Notes under the pieces: model-generated
Databases searched by the model: none
Told to the model about the DNA's origin: nothing
What the model saw: only the letters and a program-made list of their open reading frames with translations
Shown here: positions 51,907 through 60,622 of the stretch, in pieces
Numbering within the stretch: position 1 is the first letter of the stretch
Layout: the number at the start of each line of letters is the position of its first letter
Assembly: GCA_963663285.2 (NCBI GenBank)
Contig: CAXXNI010000004.1
Span: 682,001 to 746,000, forward strand
Direction: 5' to 3'
Length of the DNA stretch: 64,000 bases
Origin: CAXXOK01 sp963663285
GTDB lineage: Bacteria; Bacillota; Clostridia; Christensenellales; Aristaeellaceae
Position numbers and translations under genes: made by a program

Positions 51907-54900
51907 CTAGCTTTCCAGCGATGCTAGCAGCTGGCACGCCTCCTTGAACGACAGGCTGGTATCCTGAGCGCTTACAGCTGGAAGCCGTATATCCTCAAGC
52001 AAGTCAATTGCAAACAATCGAAGATTCTGGTTATCTTTATGCTCATTTTTGATTCGCTGCAAACAATCCACGACTTCACCATGGCGGTTACTAGCGATTT
52101 GAGTGAATACCTTAGTTAGGCTATTCCTCAAGCCGAATCTTGGGTCATCCCGAAAGCCCTCTTCATGGCAGAGAATTAGCAGTTTTTCTAAAACATCAAG
52201 GGCATCAGTGTTAGCGATGGTTGCAATAGCTGATGTGATATCCCCAATGCGATTACCCTCATAGTAGTCAGGTATACTATTGCTATCCTTTGCGCGTTGG
52301 TAGTATTCCTCCAATGCCGATCTCTTTCCACGTTCCAGCATCAAACGATACCATATTTCATCTTGGCTGTGTTCATATGCTTCCTGAATCTTTTGATCTA
52401 GTTCGGCAGAAAACTCATTAATTGGAACAATCCCGGTAATAGCCTGAAGCAGTTCATTAGAAATAGATTGCTCACCCACCAATGCAAGTACTGCAGCTGC
52501 TCCACGGCAATTATAAAACGCTTTCAAAAGAACCCATTTATCACTATCTCTTTTGTCTTCACTAAGCAAGTAACCCGTAACATAAGGAATAGCTCTCCCA
52601 ATGTTCCGCTCTAGGCAAAAAAGCAGATGACTTATTGCAAGATCGCCATGTAAGACTTTATCCTTTAGATTTGTCATGACCTGTTCTTCTATGAGTTTTT
52701 GTTCCAGGTGATCAGTAATGTATTGTGGGAATGTATTTCGTTGCGTTTCATTGAAGAATATTGGCGGGATCATCAACATTGACAGGAATTGCTCTTCTGT
52801 GCACTCAACATCTTGCTTTTCCATGAGCTGTAATATGACAACTGTGAATTCATTGATTGATGCGCTACGCTCGGTAATCGTTACCGCATGTTCTAAATCA
52901 ATAGAATTAAGTGCTTTCAAGCACGCTGCTGCTATATCATCTTTTTGTTGTGGAGATATATGAAGCGCCTCTGAATTCCGACCCAGCGATTCTTTTATAT
53001 AAACGATTGAAAACTGTTCCCATGAAAGCTTATCAAGGCACTCGCTCAGCAAAGTCGTCGAATCAAATCCTAATGCCTGCCGTAAGTCATCTGCACATTG
53101 CTGTAAATCTGCGTACTGCCAATAATCAGACTTTGAAATACAATCGATCAGGTTCTTTATTTCTATATCTTCACCAATGTTGTCAACTAATTCATGTATC
53201 AATTGTTGGTATTGCTGTCTATTAAATAGAGTATCAAAATAGCGTTGATTTCTTTCGGCACGTTCATCCTGATATCTCACTGCTGAATTCGGTGGAATGT
53301 GTTGGTTTGTATTTAAATAGATTGCGTCGTCAATTCGTGCATACCATGTTTCATCCCCTCGCATACGGTTAGCATACCACGATAGTACATCTATAGCGGC
53401 CTCAACACCTTGTTGGTATTGGGCAACCAGATACTCCGCTAACGATTGGGACATCAAAGCCTCCGGGATCAAATGATGATAACTATCGTCTGGAAGAGCT
53501 GCCGACATGGAGAAAAATATACCTTCAGTCTTGGTTTGTATCATAAACTTTTGAACGGCGGTTGTGATTTCTCTATAGTGCCATTTCTTTTGCAGAATTC
53601 CCACTAAACGGGTTATAATTCCTTGGGCTGATGGCGAATACAAATCAGCAGCGGTTTTGCAACATGTTATAAGAACGGCATCTATCCCATAGATACGATA
53701 TACCCCTGGATTATGCTGGAAATACTCCAATATTAGTTGCAGGTCTTCTATTGTGTTTGCCTGTTCAAGGCCACTTTTTATATCTGTCTGAGCGCTGATA
53801 TATATTGTTTCACTACGTTGGCAAACGCCCAATCCATGCAAAAATAGTTGTATAAATGATGCACTCTTACCTGTGGCCAGGATGTATTCATATATACCAG
53901 CTAGTACATTCAGCTCATCGCTGTGCTCATAGCGGGACACAAGCGCCTTTAATACGTTCTCGTTAAAAATCTCTAGAGCTATTAGCGTTCGAATAGCTTC
54001 TGCACGGACGGCTTCATGCTTGTGAGTTGCACATGCAATGTTGAGAAGTATACTTTCCACTTCCGTATCTAAATCATATAGAATAGTGAATCCTTGCAAA
54101 ACACGCATAACGTTGAGGATATGACGATCTGTAGTTGTGTCCGTTAACTTGCTGAGCAAATATTGAAATGATTCCATACTGCTGGCATATTCAGCTAACT
54201 TTCTCATTGTCTCCGGATACCACCCAACCCATGTTTCATCGCGTTCGTGTTGTTCCATTAGCTGCACAAATACTTCATCCCGCATAGCTTGAGAGTAATT
54301 ATTTCTTTCAAAACTGAGAATTGCATCCAAATCATAACGAATCGCCCATCGTTCCTCTTCTCCATTGGGCCTGATTTGGCATAGGAGCGAAAACGCATTC
54401 ATCCATGAGGGCCTGAGCTGTTTATGTGGCATAGATACAACACCTAATACTTCTTCAAACGGGTATGCCTCTAGTTTTCGTGCCGCGAAGTATTCTTGCA
54501 TTATATTATGGCTGAACTTCCACTGTGTTTCCTTGTCTTTAATCCAAAATCCAGTGCGTTTGATCAAATCTTTAACAATATCCTTTGTTATTAACGCTTG
54601 ATAATTTATATTCTCCAACTGATATGTTTGCATGCATTGCATCACTAACGCAGCACGCTCTAGTTCTTTGAATATATCGTATTGATGTTCTTCCAAGGCG
54701 TCTTCATACTCTCGGTCTATATCCTTTTTAAATCGGAGGATTGCGATTCTCTCAAGAATATTTGCAGGGTCTGGTATCGCATGATCTAACTTCCATATTT
54801 CGATCAAGTTTGATAAATAGAAGAAGTTCTTACACAGCTCAAGCGACATTTTTGCTGTTGCTTCTCGAATAAATGTCGAATAGTCAATTTGCATTATATT

Positions 54901-55953
54901 CGCATACTCTTCTTGATCATCTTGCGACAACGGAACGAAAAACATTGTCTCAAAACCCTCAAGTTGCCCTCTGTTAACACCTTGATATCTATATGCATTA
55001 AGTCGAGTTGAGATAATGATTCTCTTGTTTGCAAGGTTTTGCTTAGCCGCATTCATTGCTTTGAAAAAGTCAGCTTGTTGTTCAGAAGTGATCTCATCCA
55101 GTCCATCCATAATAAGAACATGATCGCTTGATATTTGTTTTTGACTTTCAAAAAGACGCTGTAATCCTGGAATTCGAGGATAGTTTTTTAGCTTGATATG
55201 AATTGGAATGCAGTTCCTATTCACAGCTTCAACATACGTCTCCTGTAGCGTCACGCTTTTGCCCGCTCCAGCTTCGGCCAACAGAATTATATGACGATAT
55301 TCCTCTAAAGCATCCCAAATACTATAGCTCTCCTGAGACCCTGCTCCATAAGGATTTCGGTACACGCACCGATGGATGCCTGTGAATTCTTCAGGATTCT
55401 CATCTGTTTTGAGATCAATTGGACGTTCCATCAATTCAGGCAGTAAAGCAATTAGGTTATTAATGGCATCGTGTATGCTTCGCGTATCACTTGCCTGATA
55501 TTTAATTATCTCGCTTACTATGTTGTTGAATGCTGCATTATCGGTTAACTCTGTTTTTCTCAAGAAAAAGTCCTGGATTGTTCCTAACAAAATATTTACT
55601 ATTCTATCTACTTTCTCTTTTTGCCGGCACGTGGTCGCATGTGCATGATTCATACACTGTACAAGCAAGCTTGCTTTTCTTTCATTTCTATTACTATACT
55701 GCTGATCAAATATTGTGAGCATTAGCAAATTAGCCCCGGATCCTTTTTCAAGGAAGGCACACAAGCCACCATAATCGATTTCTGAATCCCTGTCTGCGTG
55801 AACCAAATCAGTATCAAATTGTCGCTTTAATTGATCTTCCAGCTCCTTTCGCAGTCTTGTTTTATCAGCTATACCACGGATTCGCATAGCGACTCCATCA
55901 ATTCCGTATCCAAACACCGTTGATATAATTGCTTCGATGAGAGAGTCAAGCAT
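51907..55953 (-). CDS. NACHT NTPase with HEAT-like C-terminus (putative anti-phage protein)
   Basis: 1348 residues. An N-terminal helical region (1-200) with no recognised enzyme motif is followed by a NACHT ATPase: Walker A AEAGAGKSV (226-234), Walker B VLIMDGLDEI (279-288) and RIIISTRLNAYR as sensor. After the winged-helix region (FSHNIMQEYFAARKLEAY) the C-terminal 800 residues look like HEAT/armadillo-type helical repeats (for example ILLNIACATHKHEAVRAEAIRTLIALE). This is the architecture of bacterial NLR-related proteins (bNACHT). The ATG at 55953 has AGAGGTGA upstream; an ATG ten codons earlier is less likely. First gene of a two-gene operon with its own promoter. There is no obvious effector domain, so it may rely on the nuclease protein. 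Confidence 0.75.
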   Translation of the reverse strand: MLDSLIEAIISTVFGYGIDGVAMRIRGIADKTRLRKELEDQLKRQFDTDLVHADRDSEIDYGGLCAFLEKGSGANLLMLTIFDQQYSNRNERKASLLVQCMNHAHATTCRQKEKVDRIVNILLGTIQDFFLRKTELTDNAAFNNIVSEIIKYQASDTRSIHDAINNLIALLPELMERPIDLKTDENPEEFTGIHRCVYRNPYGAGSQESYSIWDALEEYRHIILLAEAGAGKSVTLQETYVEAVNRNCIPIHIKLKNYPRIPGLQRLFESQKQISSDHVLIMDGLDEITSEQQADFFKAMNAAKQNLANKRIIISTRLNAYRYQGVNRGQLEGFETMFFVPLSQDDQEEYANIMQIDYSTFIREATAKMSLELCKNFFYLSNLIEIWKLDHAIPDPANILERIAILRFKKDIDREYEDALEEHQYDIFKELERAALVMQCMQTYQLENINYQALITKDIVKDLIKRTGFWIKDKETQWKFSHNIMQEYFAARKLEAYPFEEVLGVVSMPHKQLRPSWMNAFSLLCQIRPNGEEERWAIRYDLDAILSFERNNYSQAMRDEVFVQLMEQHERDETWVGWYPETMRKLAEYASSMESFQYLLSKLTDTTTDRHILNVMRVLQGFTILYDLDTEVESILLNIACATHKHEAVRAEAIRTLIALEIFNENVLKALVSRYEHSDELNVLAGIYEYILATGKSASFIQLFLHGLGVCQRSETIYISAQTDIKSGLEQANTIEDLQLILEYFQHNPGVYRIYGIDAVLITCCKTAADLYSPSAQGIITRLVGILQKKWHYREITTAVQKFMIQTKTEGIFFSMSAALPDDSYHHLIPEALMSQSLAEYLVAQYQQGVEAAIDVLSWYANRMRGDETWYARIDDAIYLNTNQHIPPNSAVRYQDERAERNQRYFDTLFNRQQYQQLIHELVDNIGEDIEIKNLIDCISKSDYWQYADLQQCADDLRQALGFDSTTLLSECLDKLSWEQFSIVYIKESLGRNSEALHISPQQKDDIAAACLKALNSIDLEHAVTITERSASINEFTVVILQLMEKQDVECTEEQFLSMLMIPPIFFNETQRNTFPQYITDHLEQKLIEEQVMTNLKDKVLHGDLAISHLLFCLERNIGRAIPYVTGYLLSEDKRDSDKWVLLKAFYNCRGAAAVLALVGEQSISNELLQAITGIVPINEFSAELDQKIQEAYEHSQDEIWYRLMLERGKRSALEEYYQRAKDSNSIPDYYEGNRIGDITSAIATIANTDALDVLEKLLILCHEEGFRDDPRFGLRNSLTKVFTQIASNRHGEVVDCLQRIKNEHKDNQNLRLFAIDLLEDIRLPAVSAQDTSLSFKEACQLLASLES

Positions 55954-56054
55954 ACTGTCACCTCTAGTGTTCATATAATACAAGGCATCAAGTGCTCTTT
56001 ACCCAGCAATGAAAGACTTCTATCCAGCGCATCGAGTTGGTAATTTATTGTCTA

Positions 56055-56083
56055 ATAATACCATATCCAGCATATATAAACAA
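56055..56083 (-). promoter_or_regulatory. Promoter of the NACHT-STAND operon
   Basis: On the minus strand TTGTTT and TATTAT are separated by 17 bases, about 100 bases before the NACHT start. The sequence around it is strongly AT-rich. Confidence 0.55.
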
Positions 56084-56469
56084 TCAAGATGACTTTTTGT
56101 GAAGCATCAGCCACTGTGTGATATTTTATGATCAGAGGGTTGAACATAGTGATAATTCTTTATTATCATGCTTCTTTGATTCGGGAGTTGAAACCGAATG
56201 AAAATTGTTATCGTATACGATATTGTGCGATGTGTTTTTGACTGGAAACGAATATACTATATCATGATTTTGTCGACGGTGCTTCGAATAGAATTTATAA
56301 AAAGATCATTGAGCCGCTTGGTTACGAAGTAAAAATGCTTGGAAATAGTCAAATGTTGCCAAACGAATGAAGACAGGAAAATTAATTGCGACCTTGTTTA
56401 TAATACTGTGGGTGAGATTTACTCCAGAAATAGAGAAGGCCTGCTACGTTATTCGAAATTTATAGAATT

Positions 56470-56726
56470 CCATATAAGAGTACTATATCTATTGCTTCTT
56501 TACTCGGTACGCAAAACGATATGTTAGATAACTGCGTAAAGTATGGCAGGATTTTGCTCATTGCGCTTCCTGTTCTGATGCTTCAATATGAGTTCCAAAG
56601 CTTTTTATCACAGCAGAAAAGCCAAAGTTGGGTCTTGTTTTTACCATCGCAGCAGGCATGACCAACGTAATCCTAGATGCATTTGTTGTCGGTGTTTATA
56701 ACGGCGGACTTGAAGGTGCAGCAGTA
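56470..56726 (+). pseudogene. Fragment of a MATE family efflux transporter
   Basis: Translating from 56470 gives SLLGTQNDMLDNCVKYGRIL then LLIALPVLMLQYEFQSF. One base is then missing from a T-run at 56602-56606, and after the shift the reading continues as FITAEKPKLGLVFTIAAG, then MTNVILDAFVVGVYNGG and LEGAAV. This is the middle of a MATE drug/sodium antiporter (the QYEFQSFFITAEKPKLGL block is typical). Both ends are missing: no MATE sequence before about 56470 or after 56726. Together with the frameshift, this marks a remnant, not a working gene. The upstream 56190-56345 encodes another unidentified fragment. Confidence 0.75.
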
Positions 56727-56986
56727 CTGAGAGGTGGGCGGCAACACCATCTGACGCAGACTTGTTAAGTTAGATAAAAACAATTATGTATCTACAAACC
56801 GGTAACTTATCCAACTGTTATTCATCTGTAGTATATATGATCACTGGTAGCATACAATCCCTTAATTCTCCCAAGCTGTCATTAGGCGGATGATGTCCGA
56901 CAATGCCAGCTTTTTTGCAGTACGTTCCGAATTATCAACATTGTTTTCATCATAGTGACCCTTTACACTAAGGGTACAAAATAGCG
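56727..56986 (+). other. Upstream region of the oligosaccharide importer
   Basis: 260 bases with no ORF. ACCCTT-TACACT-AAGGGT at 56958-56975 is a perfect inverted repeat just before the permease start and could be an operator or part of the leader. I see no consensus promoter. Base composition changes here from AT-rich to GC-richer, so it is the right boundary of the accessory island. Confidence 0.45.
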
Positions 56987-57943
56987 ATGGACACGAGAGG
57001 AAGTGCCAATCAATTGATGAAGCAAGCCAAAGGAATGCCTTTGGGGAAGCGTATATGGAATCAGCGCATCCTGTTTTTAATGGTCGCTCCGTTTGTTGTG
57101 TGGATTTGTATTTTTAACTTTGCGCCCTTGTTTGGCTGGTCGATGGCTTTTGTCAACTATAAGCCGAGGTTTGGCATTTTTGGATCGGAATGGGTTGGAC
57201 TTAAGTATTTTACGGAGTTTCTGAGCGATAAACGCTTTTTTGAAGTGCTTCGTAATACCATTGCGATGAGCGGCTTGAACATTGTGTTTGGTACGGCGTG
57301 CGCCATCTTGCTTGCTGTTTTTCTAAGTGAGATCAACAGCCGTCCGTTCAAACGCACTGTGCAGACGCTTACTTACCTGCCGCACTTTATCTCCTGGGTG
57401 GTTGTCAGCAATATTTTCTATACATTCCTCTCGTCCGAAGGCCTTCTCAACGATATTTTGACAAAGCTTGGCATGTTCGGGGAGCCTGTCAGCTTTATGT
57501 CCAAGGAAAATTACTTCTGGCCGATCGTTACCATTGCACAGGTTTGGAAGGAGATGGGCTGGAACGCCATCCTGTACCTTGCCGCGATAACCGCAATTGA
57601 CCCGCAACTGTACGAGGCGGCAAAGCTAGACGGCATCACCCGGTTTGGGAAAATCCGCTACATTACCATTCCGTGCATTATGCCGACCATTATGATGCTG
57701 CTTGTGCTCAACATCGGCAATTTACTTAACTCCACTGGCTTTGACCCCAGTTATTTGATGGGGAATGACATGACGGTGAATTATTCCGAAAACCTTGCCG
57801 TTTACGCATATACCTATGGCTTGCGGATGTCGCGCTACTCTATGAGTACCGCGCTTAGCATCTTCAATTCGTTATTCAGCCTTGCATTGGTGTGGGGCGC
57901 AAACCGGTTGTCCCGCCGTTCGGTAGACGGCGGCATCCTGTAA
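56987..57943 (+). CDS. Oligosaccharide ABC importer permease (LplB/YteP type)
   Basis: 318 residues with six membrane helices. The EAA loop that docks to the ATPase reads YEAAKLDGITRFGKIRYITI (about residues 205-224). The C-terminal region SENLAVYAYTYGLRMSRYSMSTA is typical of the LplB branch that works with LplC-type partners and takes up oligosaccharides. No dedicated ATPase is encoded nearby; these systems use a shared MsmX-type ATPase, known from Bacillus. First gene of an operon with the next two. Confidence 0.92.
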   Translation: MDTRGSANQLMKQAKGMPLGKRIWNQRILFLMVAPFVVWICIFNFAPLFGWSMAFVNYKPRFGIFGSEWVGLKYFTEFLSDKRFFEVLRNTIAMSGLNIVFGTACAILLAVFLSEINSRPFKRTVQTLTYLPHFISWVVVSNIFYTFLSSEGLLNDILTKLGMFGEPVSFMSKENYFWPIVTIAQVWKEMGWNAILYLAAITAIDPQLYEAAKLDGITRFGKIRYITIPCIMPTIMMLLVLNIGNLLNSTGFDPSYLMGNDMTVNYSENLAVYAYTYGLRMSRYSMSTALSIFNSLFSLALVWGANRLSRRSVDGGIL

Positions 57944-57955
57944 GGGGGCGCGGAG

Positions 57956-58861
57956 ATGCAAAAAACTAACATTCGGCTTTCCGGCGGCGACCGCGCCTTT
58001 AATGTACTGCTCTATGCGTTTCTGGGAGTCCTCGCGATCATCATGTTCTATCCCTTTTGGAATGTGTTTGTACTGGCGTTGAATGAACCGCTGGATACGC
58101 TCCGCGGCGGCGTATACCTGTGGCCGAGAGTGTTTACACTGAACAATCTGGGGCAGATTTTGAAAATGAGTAATCTGCTGAAGGCTTTCGTCAATTCGGT
58201 GCTTCGTACGGTCATCGGCTCCTGCGTAGCGGTTGCCAGCATCATGATGTTCAGCTACTGCCTCAGCCGCCGTGATTTTATCGCGCACAAAGTGCTGCAA
58301 CGCATGGTCGTCATATCCATGTATGTTACCGGCGGCTTGATTCCGTACTACTTTGTCATTAAGAACGTCGGGCTGATGAACAACTTTCTGGTCTACATCA
58401 TCCCGTTCATGCTCAACGCCTACTATGTGCTCATTACTCGCAGCTTTATCGACCAGCTTCCGGACAGTTTCCGGGAATCGGCGCAGATTGACGGCGCGAA
58501 TGATTTTACCATCTTCATGAAGATCGTCGTGCCGCTGAGCGTGCCGATCATTGCTACGCTGGTGCTGTTTACGGCGGTCGATCAGTGGAACAGTTGGTAT
58601 GACACTTATATTTATACCAAAGCGACCGATCTAACCACGCTGCAATACGAGTTGGTGAAAGTGCTCAACAAATCTACGGCGTCCATCAACAATTACCGTG
58701 AACTGCAAAGCACGCTTGCCACCGGCAGCAGCGTAAGCAGTACGCCGCAATCCATTCGGATGGCCATCACTGTTGTGACGACGATCCCGATTATCTGCGT
58801 ATATCCGTCCGTGCAGCGGTATTTTATTACCGGGCTTACGCTGGGCGGTGTGAAAGGGTAA
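57956..58861 (+). CDS. Oligosaccharide ABC importer permease (LplC/YtcP type)
   Basis: 301 residues with six membrane helices. EAA loop RESAQIDGANDFTIFMKIVV (about residues 179-198). It forms a heterodimer with the LplB-like permease upstream (12-base gap). The C-terminus QRYFITGLTLGGVKG is the family's signature end. GGGGGCGCGGAG precedes the ATG. Confidence 0.92.
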   Translation: MQKTNIRLSGGDRAFNVLLYAFLGVLAIIMFYPFWNVFVLALNEPLDTLRGGVYLWPRVFTLNNLGQILKMSNLLKAFVNSVLRTVIGSCVAVASIMMFSYCLSRRDFIAHKVLQRMVVISMYVTGGLIPYYFVIKNVGLMNNFLVYIIPFMLNAYYVLITRSFIDQLPDSFRESAQIDGANDFTIFMKIVVPLSVPIIATLVLFTAVDQWNSWYDTYIYTKATDLTTLQYELVKVLNKSTASINNYRELQSTLATGSSVSSTPQSIRMAITVVTTIPIICVYPSVQRYFITGLTLGGVKG

Positions 58862-58906
58862 CACAACAGGGGCTCAACCTGTTGAATGATTAAAGGAGGA
58901 CACACT

Positions 58907-60553
58907 ATGAAACTGGGGAAGAAAGGGCTCTCATTGCTGATTGCCTTGACGATGGTCATTAGCTTGGCCTTGCCGTTGGCAACCGTACTGGCGGAGGCGG
59001 AACGCCCGACGCTGACGGTGTTCGATTTTACGGAGAACCTGGATGCTTCGTTGATCAACAACGCCGCAACCATCAAAAAGATGGAAGACGATCTGGGGAT
59101 TAACCTGGAGATCGAGGTCATCAGCGGTATGAGCTCGGAAGAAAAAATCGCGACGATGATCGCCAGCGAAGACTATGCCGATATGATGTTCCGTGTAGAT
59201 GAACGCATGATCGAAGCGGGCGCTTTGATTCCGCTGGATGATCTGCTGGAGAGCGACGGCCAGAACGTGCTGAATGCATGGGGCACCTCCATCAACAAGC
59301 TGCGTTATCCTGGCGACAGCAAAGTGTACTGGATCGGCTCCCCAAAGAACCGCCCCGAAGAAATCACGGATGCGGGCGCTTGCCTGCTGGTGCAGTATGA
59401 TGTGCTGGATCGGCTGGGCTATCCGGAAATCAAAACCCTGGACGATGTATACTCGATGCTCAACGACTATCTTGCCATCAGCCCGGATATGGACGGTACC
59501 GCCTACATTCCGTGGGGCGTATGGGCGGATAGCTGGGGCTATAACCAGACCGTTAACAATCCCGCGTTGTGGACGAACGGCTTTACCGACGACAGCGATG
59601 CCTACATTGACCAGACCACCTACGACGTTACCTATTTCAACGCTACGGATTACTTTAAAAGCTACCTGAGCTTTATGAACAAGCTGTACAATACCGGACT
59701 GCTCTCCGAGAACGCGTTTATCACCAAGAAAGACGAGTTTGACAGCCAGGTAGCCAACGGCCGTGTACTTGCGATGATCTACAATGCCAGCCTGCTGGCC
59801 GAGCCCGAAGCCGCGCTGCGCGCCGCCGGTATGCCGGAACGCTGCTATGCCCGGTTCCCGATCGTTGCCGAAGAAGGCATTGTGGATCGCAGCAATGTAT
59901 ACTGCGAAAGCTACGATAACGGCGTGGGCATCTCCACCAAATGCGAAAATCCGGACCTGGCGATGAAAGTGATTAACTACATTGCCGGCATGGACGGTAA
60001 CATTCTGTTCAACTGGGGCATCGAAGGCGTACACTATGACGTTATCGACGGCAAACGCGTATGGAAAGAGGAAGTTGCCGAGCAGTATGCTAACGATCCC
60101 AATTACCGGTATCAGGAAGGCATTGCCTGCCTGAGTTGGTGGCCGCTGTACTATGGTACGATGAAACTGGACGACGGAGACTACGCATCTCCGTCCAACA
60201 AAGAAACGTTCTACCTCAACGCGGATGATTGGACGAAGAAAGTGCTTGACCAGTACGAAATCGTCTGCTGGGGTGACAATTTCGACACCACCGGCACACC
60301 GACGCCGTACGGCTATGCGTGGACCATCCCGATTGAGAGCGGCAGCGATGCGGAGCTTGCCAACACCAAAGCGAACACACTTCGCCACTCGATGGTGCCC
60401 ACGATTGTGATGAGCAAGACGAGTGAAGAATTCGATGCGAATTTTGCAAGCTTTACCGATCAGCTGTATAATGATTGCAAGATTAACCTCTGGGAGGACG
60501 CGATGTCGCAGGCGATTATCGACCGTATGGCGATATGGGGCGGCGATAACTAA
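58907..60553 (+). CDS. Oligosaccharide-binding protein of the LplA type
   Basis: 548 residues, the large size of LplA-type extracellular binding proteins (family 1 solute-binding). A signal peptide covers about 1-30 (ending VLAEAE); no lipobox Cys is visible. Features: EEKIATMIASEDYADMMF in the first lobe, AYIPWGVWADSWGYNQTVNN and NGVGISTKCENPDLAMKVIN in the hinge region. I use the ATG at 58907, eight bases after AAAGGAGG; an in-frame ATG at 58886 lacks support. It follows its permeases by 45 bases and is followed by a strong hairpin and the two-component genes. Confidence 0.92.
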   Translation: MKLGKKGLSLLIALTMVISLALPLATVLAEAERPTLTVFDFTENLDASLINNAATIKKMEDDLGINLEIEVISGMSSEEKIATMIASEDYADMMFRVDERMIEAGALIPLDDLLESDGQNVLNAWGTSINKLRYPGDSKVYWIGSPKNRPEEITDAGACLLVQYDVLDRLGYPEIKTLDDVYSMLNDYLAISPDMDGTAYIPWGVWADSWGYNQTVNNPALWTNGFTDDSDAYIDQTTYDVTYFNATDYFKSYLSFMNKLYNTGLLSENAFITKKDEFDSQVANGRVLAMIYNASLLAEPEAALRAAGMPERCYARFPIVAEEGIVDRSNVYCESYDNGVGISTKCENPDLAMKVINYIAGMDGNILFNWGIEGVHYDVIDGKRVWKEEVAEQYANDPNYRYQEGIACLSWWPLYYGTMKLDDGDYASPSNKETFYLNADDWTKKVLDQYEIVCWGDNFDTTGTPTPYGYAWTIPIESGSDAELANTKANTLRHSMVPTIVMSKTSEEFDANFASFTDQLYNDCKINLWEDAMSQAIIDRMAIWGGDN

Positions 60554-60562
60554 TCGCAAAAC

Positions 60563-60587
60563 GCGGGGAGGGTGCGGCCCTCCCCGC
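60563..60587 (+). promoter_or_regulatory. GC-rich intercistronic hairpin after the oligosaccharide-binding protein gene
   Basis: GCGGGGAGGG pairs perfectly with CCCTCCCCGC around five bases, with CATTTCTG after it. As at the three monosaccharide importers, a strong stem without T-tract follows the binding-protein gene and separates it from less abundant products, here a sensor kinase. Confidence 0.75.
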
Positions 60588-60622
60588 CATTTCTGTATCA
60601 GTCCCTGTGAAAGGAGCTTTTT

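Noticed and set aside
56190..56345. Reading DFVDGASNRIYKKIIEPLGYEVKM, split here as DFVDGASNRIYKK and IIEPLGYEVKM, resembling a phosphohexomutase fragment
   Set aside because: The similarity is short and generic, and the frame is broken on both sides. I could not decide that it is a gene remnant.
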